Shown: piece after piece, positions 11,861 to 25,618 of the stretch | Position numbering within the stretch: position 1 is the first letter of the stretch | Layout: each line of letters starts with the position of its first letter | Source of the DNA: Diphasiastrum complanatum | Lineage: Eukaryota > Streptophyta > Lycopodiopsida > Lycopodiales > Lycopodiaceae | NCBI GenBank assembly: GCA_029204225.1 | Contig: MU832217.1 | Span: 1-64,000, forward strand | Reading direction: 5' to 3' | DNA: 64,000 nucleotides | Translations under genes and position numbers: made by a program | The notes under the pieces: model-generated | Database searches by the model: none | Told to the model about the DNA's origin: nothing | What the model saw: only the letters and a program-made list of their open reading frames with translations

Positions 11861-12700
11861 TCGGGAGAGTGGTTCAAAGGGCTTTTGCTCTCGCTCATTT
11901 TGATTGGCCGTTAGAGCCCACGCTACTACTCGAGCTTCAGCCATCGCTGGGGCAAACACATCTATCTGCCGCTAGGACTGCCCTTTCACCACTTCCATCG
12001 CTGGGACAACCGCTTTGGGAATCACTCTTCTGTGTGAGATGGGTACCTCAAGAGTTTTTGGGCATCAATCTTCTCTGTGAGGTATCAAAGTGTCCTAAAA
12101 GCCTATTATTTTGGAGGGAAAATACTTTTTTTCATCCGATTTAAGCTGTATTTTTAACTATCCTATGTGAGTAGGTTGTGCGAGTTTCTCACAACTTGTG
12201 ATCTTCACCAAGGTCTGCTTCTGATCTTCTAGCTCCACGATTTCAATTGTGCAAGTTATTTCATGCTGTTTTTGTCTTCTTCCGATCTGTGAGCGACGTT
12301 TGTGCTGCGGGTCTTCCCATGAGTTGTTGTGCGAGTCGTAAATTTCTTGAGTCATCTTCTGTACGAGTCATCTGCGAGTAGTAAATTACTCTTGCACGAG
12401 TCAATTTTTTTGCAAGTCATCTTTCACCTGTGCGAGTAAGTACGTTCCCGTGTGCGAGTCATCTTCTGTTTCTAGCTCCATGGGTATAGGTTTTGTGCAA
12501 GAATCTGCCCTCAGCTATTGTTAGGCACCGTAGGATATTGTGCAAATTCTGTGCGAATGGATTTTGGTTTTCCTTATGATATTCTATGAACAACTTTCCA
12601 TTAAACCAACCATTCGCTTTCCATTGATTGTGCGAGTTCATAAACTCTCAAAATTTTGTTGTGCGAGTTCATAAACATTCTGAGTCAAGTATGCGGGTAC
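11571..12700. repeat. Opposed clusters of ACTCGCAC / GTGCGAGT motif
   Basis: ACTCGC(A/C/G)C(A) occurs at about 11575, 11602, 11637, 11659 and 11701. The reverse-complement form GTGCGAGT or close variants occurs at about 12179, 12328, 12394, 12430, 12453, 12632 and 12662. The two halves could pair in RNA. Further ACTCGC strings occur at 13063 and 13242. Confidence 0.7.
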
Positions 12701-13593
12701 TCACAGTCAGGTCAACTGTGCTTAATCCCAGCCGTGGTATTTCAACAACTAAACCACTCGTCCAACATGAAAATCGATGTGTGGTAAGCTGATCTACACT
12801 CTAATGAAGTGGGCAAGTACTCCCTGAGACCAAACAGTACGACATTTAAAAAACAAAAAAACCAAATTACATCACAAATTCACCTGTACGAATAGGTCCC
12901 TAGGAATTTTTTCTATAAGTTCCTACTTCATGGTCCATTTGAGTTGACGAGTCATTCCTTGATATTCGCACCGACTCTTGTCAGCTACAAGAGCACTAGA
13001 GAAGCTGAAACCCAAAAAAAAGAAAAAAAAATCCTAAATTTGCCCAAACCGGTGACATAAGCTACTCGCTCACCACATTTTGGGCCTCCGTTGATAACTA
13101 TTAATAACTTTTATCAGTGGGCGCGTACGTTATTCACACAGATTCTCGACATAGAAGAAATTGCCGCCTGAGCAAAACGTCATACCACTTGTGTGCATTT
13201 CTTGAAAAACCCTGACCATTTTGTCTTGATCGAGCTTTACCCACTCGCCCAGCTGTCTAGCATCTCTCAAACGTATTCGACCAATCGGCCATCCAAGTTG
13301 TGTGGCATCTTAACTCTGTTCACTCTGTAGTTTAGCATCAATCCTTGCCAGTGCAATGATGATGCCTACGCATACCTCTGATCTGACGGTTCTCACCACC
13401 CATCCTTGTACATAGCCATCCCACCGAAGCAATCCAATACTACTTATTCTAGCTGGGAGAGGCCTTAGACACCTCCAGTAGGAAACGCCTTGGACGTGCA
13501 CTAGCAGGAAGCCATAGAGTAAGCAAGAAAACGATTGCACCCTCGCTCCATACACCACCATTCTAAAGAGTAGTGACACCTGCTTAGATCAAG

Positions 13594-14486
13594 ATGCAAG
13601 GCCCCTGGAATCCACCGCGGGTAGAGAAGAGAATACCCCGGATAGATGCGCCAAAGTACGATGCGGAATCAGACCCAGTAACATTTCTCCAAAATTTCGA
13701 CAACACTTGTAAGTTAAATGGTGACAACTCTGAAACCAAAAAGGTGAGGCTCTTTCCTATGATTCTTCAAGGCGACGCCAAGGAATGGTTTTTAAAACTT
13801 TTAGGCTCAAACAACACGTCTTGGGAGACCATCACTGCAGCACTCATCAAAAGGTTTCCAAGCTCACCCAAAGCCCTTTTATCCAATTGACTCAGATCAA
13901 GATGCGAAGCAAAGAATCATTACGCACCTACATCGAGCACTTCAAGCGTCTTAAAGTAGACTGTGTCAATGATAAAATCACTGAGAAAATGGCCATTAAA
14001 TTATTCCTAGTCAGGTTACCCAAGGCCATCAGGAGAGAATTGAAACCCGTAGACTCTTACACGACGCTAAAGGACGTGATGGATGATGCCATCCGAGAAG
14101 AAGATAAAGGGTCTGACGAGGATTATGATTATCGCGAGAAAAAGGGTAAGGGGCTGGCTAAACATGAGACTTCACGTATTGAAGAATCTGCCTCAACTAG
14201 CACGATCGATATCCTTTAGCATCTAGAAGGTTGGTAACGGGCACACCAAGCACAAATGGAAAAGTTGATCTTAGAGTTCCAAAATGCTAAAGGATGTGGC
14301 CGAAAAGACCTTCCCTATCCATGGAAATATATGGTGCCCTGTGTGTGCTCAACGCCATGCTGCCAATGCGTGCCCACATGCAAGATTGCAGATGTGTTAT
14401 CCATCTGCAAAACTAGAGGCTCATTCCTTGTTTCGCCCAATTCTTCCAAGAACTGCCTTAGCCAAATCATCAAGCGATTGATATCA
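13594..14486 (+). pseudogene. Gypsy-type Gag (frameshifted)
   Basis: The capsid-like part begins with PRIDAPKYDAESDPVTFLQN. It continues with the classic retrotransposon_gag block: KKVRLFPMILQGDAKEWF...W..I..ALIKRFP. A frameshift near 13875 moves to LTQIKMRSKESLRTYIEHF and a helix-rich segment ending at a stop (14217). Another frame then carries EKLILEFQNAKG and a zinc knuckle, WCPVCAQRHAANACPH (C-x2-C-x3-H-x4-C, about 14338-14380). In intact form it would form particles and bind element RNA. At least two frame changes make this copy unlikely to be translated whole. It is the only coding gene in the element. Confidence 0.8.
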
Positions 14487-16622
14487 TACCCTGGAGCCAA
14501 GTTTTGAGCTACCGCCTGATGAATCATGAGTTTTGTGTCTAGATGATAACCCGTATGTTTTATCTGAGTGAAAGTAATCTAAGACATAATTGTCTTCTTA
14601 CATGCTACGTAAATGTTATATGTTATCACTTGTTTTTCTTTTGTAATACTGTAGCTATGGCCTTGTGCCAAGTTCGATATTGGATTACAAGAGTTTGGTC
14701 TAAGAGTGTCATGCAAATCCTTCTATAGAGTTATATGCTACAATTTCTCATTTTTTCTCTTATTTCAAGTTTTGTCTTGTCAACTATGTCGTTTGTTGCT
14801 ACCTGTTTATTTGTTCTATTGTCGTATGGTTTGGTGAATTTTCATTGGGATATATCTCTACATCTTTACCAATGATTTCAACAACTTTCAATACGAACAA
14901 AAAAAGCAGTCAAGGACTTCAACAACAAATGCTCAGTTTGGCAACAAAACGAGCATCTTATGCAATCATGATCTAGCAAAAGATCCATCTTCCCAACAAG
15001 ATGGAATATCTGCGACAACATCAACACCGCCATTTGCAATAAGCAGTTGGGTTTACGTAAGCACTACAATATCCACGCTTTTCCAATTGCCTCACCATGG
15101 CCATCAAATCATCAATAAAGTGGCAGCTTGTACCAGTGAAGGGCTCTCAAGTCACATCAAAGGCAAAATCTATGTGCAAACCAACGCAGACGACAAGTGT
15201 TCCTACCAATGCCAACAACGATGCTTCATTGGCAAAATGTACATTGAGCAGTGGTAATCGTGTCTCAAGACCATACTACCGCTGTTGTACATCATCCAAT
15301 CGATCATATGCGGAGGCCGCAATAAGCACAAGTCATCACTGAGTGAAATCCCGTAGGCCTACGTAAACTGAAGGACTCTCAAGTCAATCAGAGATTGAAG
15401 ATATGAGCACACAACCTCAATGACAAAGCTATTTTCAAAGGCGAGCAATGATGATTCCGTGGAGAAATGTACAAAGAGCATTGGTTATATTATGGAGAGA
15501 TATGGAAAACCACACAATACTTATCTCATTCCCTTTTTCCATCCATCCATTCCCTCATATTCCATCGAATGGTCAATCTTGAAACTTCATCTCACTTCTC
15601 CCATCTTTGTTTCAAGACCTCATTTCCACCCGATGGATCGATCTGAACTTGCTCTAGGTTATGAATTGAAACACTTTGTAAAGCAAACAACTCTACGACA
15701 TCTGCAGCAGACCACTGATGCTATTTAAAAGCTCCAAGGGAATAAAGCAAGAATGATAGAGACTCTCACCAATAAAATGCCGGTTGTGTCGCAAAAGAGA
15801 TCAGCTTCTTGATAACTCCAAAGCACATGACTATGTGTATGAAAAAAAAAAACGTCATACAATTCTCTAGATACAATTGCTACAATTCAAAGAGCTCTCA
15901 AACTGTGCAAAGAACTCAAAGAAGTTGCAGTGGCACAACAACGTCAAAAGAGGAGATCTCTGTCAACAAAGAATGTTTTGGAGACAATAGTTTATCAACT
16001 ACAGTACCTTTGTGTTTGTGAAGCAGACAAATCTACGCCATCTACAACATACCATTGATATAGTTTGGTGTTTGAAGCAACGAACTCAAGGATGTGAGAG
16101 GTTTCCAACAACAATTATGAGCCATGTCTTAAGCCCAAAAAAAAAAAAAATTCAAACAGCTGCAAGAAACGTCAAATGAAAAACTTTTGCTGACAAAAGT
16201 GCTTTCAAAAGACAGTAATGAGCAAAGGAATTTTGATCCATCCAGCCCCTTCCATCTATCCACCTTCACCACTTTCGAGATTACAACACCCCCTATCACA
16301 CCCACTCCATCTTCATCTCACTGTCGTTCAATAACCCCTTGTGTGGCATTTACATCATGTCTCAAAAAATACTAAGCTCATGTACATCATCCGTTGAATC
16401 ATTTGCGTGAGCAATTGGAAGCAAGTCAATCAACAAGCCAACTCCAACCTGATTCAATCCAAATCTTCTGGAGATGCTTGTACTTCTTCAAAGCTTCATC
16501 TCCTACGGAGCAACACTTTACAAAAAGTTCCACATCTACAAGCTGCACCGACTTTGACTCCTCCAGCACCATAAGGAGTGGGGCCTTAACATTGCACTTG
16601 GCGTGGGACTGCCAAGTTCTTA
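14487..16622 (+). other. Non-coding internal region of gag-only element
   Basis: No domain recognised. Diverged internal repeats are visible, for example AAGCAAACAACTCTACGACATCTGCAG-like (15680) versus AAGCAGACAAATCTACGCCATCTACA-like (16021) text, and AGCAATGATGATTCCGTGG-like versus similar strings. This suggests old tandem duplication of roughly 350 bases. Confidence 0.5.
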
Positions 16623-16623
16623 A

Positions 16624-17039
16624 CGAAGGGATAATGTAGGTTGATATTCCAAGGAATATTCTAGCCATCCTGCGGAACATCTTTAAAAATACAAGCAAGA
16701 TAGGATTTACAAGTAGAACTTGCCCATCAAGTTTAGGCTTTTACGATATCCGTAATAGCTTAAGTTATTTAGTTCTAAGTTTAAACTGCCATGGGCATTG
16801 CACATAGATATGTAGTCGCTAGTTATTTCAAGTTATGTAAAAGTTAGTCACAAAGGTCCATTGGGGGTTTGTCCCATGGCACCAATGTGATTCAAAGTTA
16901 AGTTAGTCCCATAGTGCCTTTTTGTAAGTGACCACCAATCCAAGTATATATAGGAGTGGAAGAGTCCATTTTCGAGAGAACCTCATTTGCAATACAAGCC
17001 TATCTTTCTCTCTGAGTGTTCTCCCTTGTGTGGTTTCAT
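16624..17039 (+). repeat. Polypurine tract and truncated 3' LTR
   Basis: GAAGGGATAA lies just before the second TGTAGGTTG (16635), fitting a polypurine tract. The LTR copy matches the first LTR up to GTGTGGTTTCAT (17039) and then diverges, so about 305 bases of the expected LTR are missing. Confidence 0.7.
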
Positions 17040-17879
17040 GTAGAATTGGATACGGAATTAAACATTTTGCAAAGACATTCAAAAGCAAACATGACCACTT
17101 CACAAGATTCGCTAGTGTCTACCATTCAAGTTGATGCTTCTCACATATCTCGGTTGTTTTTTGATGGCAAAAAAACTTCAAAAGAGTACGTCGGTAGTAT
17201 AAAAGATTATTAGTGATTGTACCTAGAAGAGCAGGATGACTCTTAACCAGTTTTTTAACATATCTAGTCTTTCTCCATCATGCATTGACTTAGCATACAG
17301 AACCATTGCTTATCGTAGGTAACGTGGTAACCCTCATTTATCGTAATGATATTCCTAGCATATTGAGGGATTGTTAACCTAAATAAGTTCTTTAAAGTAC
17401 ATGGAGTTGTGCAAAGAGCTTCCACATCCTAATATGAATGAGTGGTTACAAACTCTTTTACTTATGCATACAGGTATTGTGTTTTAAGTCATGATCATGG
17501 TTTAAAATCAATATAATGGTAAGATAGCTTGCTGACTTTTGTAAAACATGGATTTGCTCAAGAAGTTACGAGAATTGTACATTCCCTGTTTATAGGTACG
17601 AATGTTGGTAAGGCCTGGATTTGCCCCACACTTCATGTACCGGTCCAAGCTACTTATTTGTTTGGGATTGGCTACATATCTCGTACAACTTATTTTCAAA
17701 TTCATATTGATTTATTAAATTAAAAAGATAAGGGCCAAAACCATTACACTGATCATCAGCATGGCACTCGCCCTGATACGGTGAAGATATGGTTCGGCCA
17801 ATCGCTATAAGCAACCTTCAATAAGAGAACACTGGAATATGAAATTTCATTTATATTGCATACTGATTAGTTAAGTAAA
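17040..17879 (+). mobile_element. PLE leader unit 2, 3' part
   Basis: Non-coding. GGATTTGCTCAAG and GGATTTGCCCCACA strings (17545-17630) resemble the GGATTTGCCCA strings of the 54.6-kb leader. CATGGCACTCGCCCTGATACGG resembles leader text at 54850. This supports it being the rest of the leader interrupted at 9844. Confidence 0.45.
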
Positions 17880-18820
<941 letters not shown>

Positions 18821-18832
18821 GCTCTGATGCCA
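18821..18832 (-). other. Copia-type primer-binding site (minus strand)
   Basis: The minus strand reads TGGCATCAGAGC preceded by TTTCCACA. This is close to the plant copia primer site TGGTATCAGAGC and follows a CA end, implying an LTR to its right. Confidence 0.55.
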
Positions 18833-19610
18833 TGTGGAAAAAATCAGATCCAAATTGCAACTAATGAATCAATAGATCTTTAGCTTGGGTGCACATCTCT
18901 TTGCATCAACAATGTAGAAAACATGCATCTAACATGATAGAACATGAAAATCAATGCATAACTCATCAAGATAACTAGGATCCAAATAGTTATTGTACTG
19001 ATCTGTACTACAACAAGCATACAACAACAGTTCACATGTGTGGATTCAATCTACAAAATAAAATTTGCATTCTACACATTAGAATAGAAGATATCAAGAG
19101 AAAATTGATAGATAGAGCTATATATAGAATCAAAGAAGGAAAGTTTTATATACAAAATGAGAACATAATGATCTGTTCTTCATGAAAGTACAACTAGTTA
19201 TAGTAGCAATAGTGTCACTTGGCCACTTGCCAAATATTGTTTTAAAATGGTAGTTTCAAGATATTTACCAAAAAACCTAGTCTTACTTGACTAGCTGCAA
19301 TGTATCTCCATCAACCAATAGTAATAGGTTCAAATCCAATCTTATCACTTTATCTACTTGCTAAAAATAGCAAAGACACCATTTTAGAGCTTTATTAACA
19401 TAAAGAAATCTATCTCTAAGTTTAAATGTCATTTTGGCCTCAAATTTGCCAAATAAAATCAACATAACTAGTTGGCATTTTTTACATATACAGTCTCTCT
19501 TGTAGGAGGTACTATTGCATGGCATTATGGTCTCCTTATAGGAAGACACATGTCCTGACTTAAAATAGTATGTGTTGGTAACATGCATGGCACACACACG
19601 CACATAGTCT
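18833..19610 (-). repeat. Probable copia 5' LTR (minus strand, outer edge uncertain)
   Basis: It adjoins the minus-strand primer site. A CTATATATAGCTC box (about 19120-19130) could be its TATA element. The far boundary was not identified and no partner LTR was found. Confidence 0.35.
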
Positions 19611-20190
19611 CACAAATGAAAAATTCAAAAAACTCCATTAGATCTGATAAAATATCATCTGATAAATCTTTACAAACACAATTGTACTTGAAAAGAAATT
19701 AGCAAACATATATAATGAGACAAACCAGCTTAGGTGAACAATCTTCGGTCCGGTACTGATCTTCATTGCAATCTTCACATCTAAGAATAGCTTGCATCTA
19801 AAGGATTATGAAACAATACTATCAGGAGTAGGCAGTGCACTCAACACTCTGAAAACTTGGCAATGGTATCTCTTCAAGCTTACCAAAACTCCCATCCCTT
19901 TTTGGAATATATTTAGATTGATAAAAGAATATACCACTATCTGAAAGATCCTTTGGACTTCTCCCTCTGTATGCAACTTCCCGACATCAGAGTGAATCAC
20001 ATCCAATATACCTACAAGTGATTGTGCTGGCTCCCATTCACATATGTTCGATGTATATAAATCTGAAAGAAGAAACACTTCTTATAATGGATATTATCAT
20101 CTTCAGATCTTAAATAAAAAATCACCTATAATAGCAACAAAGTGCAAACATTTTGATGTACCACCATTACCACTTGTAAATAACTTTGAG
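19611..20190. other. No gene recognised
   Basis: AT-rich. Open frames of about 90 codons on both strands around 19800-20320 lack recognisable domains and were not called. Confidence 0.3.
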
Positions 20191-20194
20191 GCCA

Positions 20195-20816
20195 TGTTGT
20201 GGGATGTCACACGTGCCAAAATCATAGGATATCGTATTCTAAGTCAAATCATTAACCTAGTTTTGGAATGGTACCTTTGGGATATGTTCAAAGAGTGCAT
20301 AGATAGGGTAGAGAAAAAGTAGGAGCTAAAAATAGCATTTTTCTCATTGTTTTTGGATCTCGAGGCATTAACCCTAAATAGGGTGGATCAAGTGGATCAT
20401 TAGGTTAGATTTTAGGGTTAGGTTATGATGAATGCATAGAAGCCCTAATATGCTCAGATCCGAGCTCTACATGTATAAATATGTGATGGGATTTCCATCC
20501 AATTATGAGCAAAATCGAGATTTTCCTTCGTGACTAGTTTGAGTCTATGATTTGATTGATGAATGTTATTGGCATAGGATTTTTTTGTGATGATTGAATG
20601 AGTTTGGACTTGCAGGTACAGTACACAGGCAGCAACAGGCCGTACTTTCACACGTGTGAAGAGTTTTGGAGCTAATTCATGGAGTTCAAGCCAAGATAAG
20701 CTAGGAATCAATGCATTGATTAGTAATCTAGCTTCTAGATCTTGTTTGGATCTTAAGTAGGTGCTTTCTCCATCATTTCTAGGATCAAATGGGATTATTT
20801 TGCAGCATTTTTAACA
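20195..20816 (+). repeat. Copia 5' LTR (start approximate)
   Basis: The right end is set by the terminal CA just before the primer site. A TATA box (TATAAATA) lies near 20474. A plausible start is TGTTGTGGG at about 20195, but no second LTR confirms it. Confidence 0.5.
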
Positions 20817-20829
20817 TGGTATCAGAGCC
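20817..20829 (+). other. Copia primer-binding site
   Basis: TGGTATCAGAGCC is an exact match to the plant copia site, complementary to the 3' end of initiator tRNA-Met. It directly follows AACA. Confidence 0.85.
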
Positions 20830-21626
20830 ATTCCAAGAAATGAGCTTCACTTCATGCTAGAATCATAGATTTTGATGCAATTCAAGCATTGATTGCTATC
20901 TAGACATAATCTATGAGTAGTACCTTCAATTCTTGATCATTTTGAGTGAAGAGGGATCTAATGTCTTTTGATTTATAGGCTTTTTAGCTTCAAAATTCGA
21001 GTTGTGGTCATCTCTTATCAATTGGATCAAAACAGCAAGTATTTTGCACTTTCATCATATTGATGCTACTCAATTTGAGGAGTCCATCACAAGGAATAGT
21101 TTTTAATCAATCAAAAGGAAGGTAGAACCTTATCTTTGGTTCTGTAATAGGTCGTTATTAGACTTATTGAGGTCTTAGAAATTCAATTTTGGGGTCAGCC
21201 CAAAGAAGTTGACAAGTGCTCATCAAGGAATGCAATTCTAGTCAAGATTGTGTTCAATTTTTTGCTTGATTTGTGAGATAGTTTGGATTGTTTATTGCAT
21301 GATGATTCAACCTGATCTTGTAGGAATGATTTGAAGAGGCATTTATGTGCATATGATTCCTTTTGGTTCAGGTTAGATGAATTTTATATCCTTGTGAAGT
21401 CGAGATCAAGGAGGAGGCAGTTCTAGATCCATTTTTTTTATGCAAATTCAAGCTAGTTTCCATTCTTGTTGACATTCATAGATTTGATTTGGCTTAAGAT
21501 CAGGTAGGATCTTATTGAGAGGTCAAGTTTTGAGCTTTCTCAAGTCTCTAAGTAGTGGGATAGCTAGTCTTTCAATCATTTCTATTTTGCATCTATTCTT
21601 GTGATCAAGATCTTGTTTAAAGATAG

Positions 21627-22138
21627 ATGGCTTCAATTTGAATGCATATCTTTTGGATTCACATGATAGATTGAATGCTTCTAATTATTCAATTTGGAAG
21701 ATAAGAATGGAATCAATTCTTATTTTACAATATCTAATGGATATAGTGAGTGGTGAAGAGGATGAGCCCATTCACCCTCAAGAAGCTACAAAATAAAAAA
21801 GGAGGTGCAAGGTTGCTCTCCATTGTATAAAAATGAATGTAGCTAATGAGCTTCTTAAAGAGGTAGGTGCTTGCACCTTGGCTCAATAAGCATGGGAAAC
21901 TCTTCAAAAGATATATGAATCCAAGAATACTTCAAGGTTGCTATCCTTGAAGAATCAAATCCTTCAATGTTTTCAAGGTAAAGGAGAGAGTGGACATTCA
22001 TATGTGTTGAGAGTTAAAGACTTAAACAAGGAGCTTGCTTACATAGGAGATTCCATTAAGGAAAGTGAACTTGTTCAACTAATCTTGAATGGTTTGAGTG
22101 TGGATTTTGCTACAAAGATAACATCCTTAGAAATGTGA
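21627..22138 (+). pseudogene. Ty1/copia Gag (degenerate)
   Basis: After an ATG at 21627 and an early stop, the copia Gag pattern is clear. LNASNYSIWKIRMESIL is followed by EEDEPIHPQEATK and ANELLKEVGACTLA..AWETLQKIYESKN. Then come LLSLKNQILQCFQGKGESGH (the UBN2 L...L...K..EG.S block) and VQLILNGLSVDFATKITSLE. In-frame stops occur at LDSHDR's upstream edge, after EATK and after TLAQ. The CCHC knuckle is missing because homology stops at 22138. There it meets an oppositely oriented copia integrase. It belongs with the LTR and primer site at 20195-20829. Confidence 0.85.
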
Positions 22139-22996
22139 ACTTTGTTTGACTTAGGAATGAAAACCCTATAAGCTTTCCTTACTTCACTATAGCCAACAAA
22201 GATTCCCTTCAAGATTCCAAAAGATGAGTTGACATAGCAAGTATTACCAAAGATCTTCAAATGTTCCAAGCCTGGATTCTTACCAAAAAGAACCTCCAAT
22301 AAACTCTTACCATCCAAATATTCATTTGAGTACCTATTGCAAACAAAGTTAGCACACGTCAAAGCTTCACCCCAAAAAGACTTATGAAGATTTGCATTCA
22401 CCCTCGTGGCTTTAGCTCTTTCACAAAGATTAATCTTCCTCTCTTCCACACCATATAGAACCTTTGAGTTTGAAATCTCCCTCTTGATCCCATGTTCCAC
22501 ATAAACCTTTTTGAACTTTGTTGATAGGTCTTCATTTGCCAACTTTAAGCACTTGATCTTCATGTTGAATTGACTCTCCACAACATTCTTGAACTTGAGA
22601 AAAACACCAAGGACTTAATTTTTACTATTTAGAACATAGATCCAGCACTATCTACTAAAGTCATCAATGCAAGTCACAAACATCTTTGCTACTCCATTAG
22701 TCAAAGCAGTAGTACAATAATCCAAATGTATTAAATGAAAATGCATCTTAGATCTTGAGCTATGTCTAGAATAAGACAACCTTTGTGACTTTGACATTGA
22801 ACAAAGCTTACCAACTTGCATTCAAACCACCATGGTTAGAAACAACATATCCATCAAGTTTGTAGAGCTCAACTTGTCTCTTTCCTCGGGGAATCAAGAC
22901 TTCATTCCTTATGATCAAGCAAGAATCACCGACAAATTCCACTTTAAGCCCTTTGTCAAAACAAATAATCCTAGACTTGGATACACAATACTCCAA
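22139..22996 (-). pseudogene. Ty1/copia protease end and integrase (inverted relative to Gag)
   Basis: Reading from 22996 leftward: a FDKGLKVEFVGDSCLI segment is followed by GKRQVELYKLDGY, a gag-pre-integrase type block. Next is an integrase core with AKMFVTCIDDFSR..WIYVLNSK (first catalytic Asp in CIDD). The later part has RATRVNANLHKSFWGEAL, GKSLLEVLFGKNPGLEHLKIFG, CYVN and a KGIFVGYSEVRKAYRVF..KVHISKDVIF ending. There are several frame breaks and stops. It directly abuts the forward Gag at 22138, so the order gag(+)/integrase(-) cannot be one intact element. It reflects an internal inversion or a nested insertion. Confidence 0.85.
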
Positions 22997-23036
22997 AGCT
23001 CGATATTATTGGTTACGCCACGTCATATTGGACAAT

Positions 23037-23402
23037 GCCTATAAATAAATTAATAACCTTGTGAGACCCAAACACTCTAATTGGAGTTAGTACATGGTTT
23101 AGGACAGTCAATGCATGTGTAGAGTATCAATAGCAATGACATTTCTTAACCTCGCATGGCTGCATGCACAGGGTGGTCTTGGGTCCATATAACTATTGGA
23201 AAATTGCCCTACTCCATCATTCAATTGGTGTTTCATTTCCAGGTTCTCTCACTCTACTCTTGCTTCCTATTCCTTGGCTCGGGGGTGAAGCTTCTAGAGA
23301 TTGATCGGTTGTTGCGTGGTTTCTCCACAGTGTGTTCTCTTGTGTTTTGTCTTGTAAGTAGGATCTTGAGGAACTTTCCCTTAAGGACATTGGTATTAGA
23401 GC
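23037..23402 (+). repeat. Copia LTR 3' part and primer-binding site
   Basis: TGGTATTAGAGC (23391-23402) follows TTAAGGACAT and matches the plant copia primer site with one change. A TATAAATAAAT box at about 23040 lies some 350 bases before it. The LTR start is not defined, and no Gag is recognisable downstream. Confidence 0.55.
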
Positions 23403-24094
23403 AAGCGTTATGAAGATCAGAGACCTTGGAGTGGTGTTGCTTTTCAGCAAATTTTTGGTGTGGATCAATTGGTATTCTCATCTAGGTGGAGAACAAGATT
23501 CCAAGTGGGTGAATTCTCCTAGTTTCCATTTTCATGTCATTAAGATCCATCTCTCTTGAAATTTTCTAGAGTTTTATGGAAGATTGTCCATGGAAGCCAA
23601 TTTGTGATGCCTTTTTGGAGCTTTTGCTTGTGTAACTCAAATCGTGTATAAATATGAATTTTCTAGCAAGTGTACTTTCATTATAGGAATCATTAATGAT
23701 GGAATGACTGATGCATGCTGGTTATTTCCATGGTTTACGTTTCTACGCTATGTTTTTGGTCAAAAATTGCTTGTTTTTCATGGTTTTTGGCTAAAAATTG
23801 ATAGTATGAGCTAAAATCCAAAAAGATCAGATCATTAGGATGGCTATAATAGTAGGATGTTGTAAAACGCCTTGTAGTGCCTTCCAAAAGTTGAATGAAA
23901 GTCTTTTGAAGCTCTTCTTGAAGTTAGAAGCAAGAATTCCATGAATTGAGCTTGTAGAAGGCCCAAACAAGCCAAAAAAAGCTTTTTTTGGGTGATTTTT
24001 GGGGGATGGATTGCTCTCAATTCATGGGGGGGGATATGCTGAAAATTTTTACAGCCTGTTTAGTACTACTCTTGACCTATCCAGCTCTTATCAA
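23403..24094. other. No gene recognised
   Basis: Probably the leader of the preceding copia LTR. It runs into GGGGGGATGG and GGGGGGGGATATG purine-rich strings near 24000-24035, which could be polypurine tracts. Confidence 0.3.
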
Positions 24095-24678
24095 TCACAT
24101 ATAAGCATTCATCATTGTAATCACTGGAATCCATAAGTAAAGACAGCGGTCCATCGCACTTTTTCCATCCTTACATATTGTAAAATGCGTGGAATAATGC
24201 ATGCATGCAAGGCCATGCTTCATCGTAGTATCAATATGGAATTTATACTCAGAAAGCAGCGCTAGCCAGTGGCCCATTCCGCTACACAGATAGCGCTGGC
24301 CAGCGACTCTAATCACACATAATCAGTGATACTTTTTGTATACACCTGGATCGCTGTCCAGCGCCAACTATAACTCAATCAGTGATAGAAAAAATACCTG
24401 TAAAGGTGCCCACTACTGCTCCTTGAGACAACGCTTGATTGTAAGAATGCCGAATCACAGTTTTGCAAGCCAAAACTTGCTACTACACAACGGTAATCAC
24501 AGCAAGTTGTAAACATTCATTCCTAATCGTCAAGTACAGCACAAAACCTAGCATTCCTCATAGCGTTCTCACCTTAGGTTGCAGTATCGCTCACACGATT
24601 GCACTTCCAGTAGCTTTCACGAGTATTCCTCTTCAATAGCAATCATCGTAAAGAAAAGCACCAGTAGAGCAGGGTTGA
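24095..24678 (-). mobile_element. PLE leader relative (minus strand)
   Basis: Reading leftward from the GA tract, a CAGGTATT donor-like string occurs about 280 bases in (24399). It is followed by CGCTGGACAGCG (24352-24363) and CGCTGGCCAGCG (24294-24305). This is the same order and spacing as leader unit 1 at 7079. No coding sequence was seen. Confidence 0.6.
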
Positions 24679-25490
<812 letters not shown>

Positions 25491-25525
25491 CACAAATGTG
25501 ACACACAAATATCTTTATATCTATA

Positions 25526-25563
25526 CTAGCACAGTGTGCCCGCGTCGATGGCAGGCAACCGAT

Positions 25564-25618
<55 letters not shown>

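Larger units (their letters stand above)
10574..13593 (+). other. Long leader of the gag-only element
   Basis: Three kilobases separate the primer site from gag. I see no convincing coding sequence. It holds short direct repeats (11455-11860) and two oppositely oriented clusters of an octamer-like motif (see separate entries). The length and repeats suggest a packaging or structural role, or a captured sequence. Confidence 0.5.
9844..17039 (+). mobile_element. Gag-only Ty3/gypsy-type LTR element (TR-GAG-like)
   Basis: Direct repeats beginning TGTAGGTTGATATTCC at 9844 and 16635 bracket 6.1 kb. They match over about 405 bases with roughly 16 differences by eye, so this is a fairly young insertion. 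Inside are a primer-binding site (10556), a 3-kb leader, one gag gene (13594-14486) and a purine-rich tract (about 16624-16634). No protease, RT, RNase H or integrase was found, which fits the TR-GAG class of non-autonomous elements. The 3' LTR is truncated after 17039. The element lies inside a PLE leader. Confidence 0.7.
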
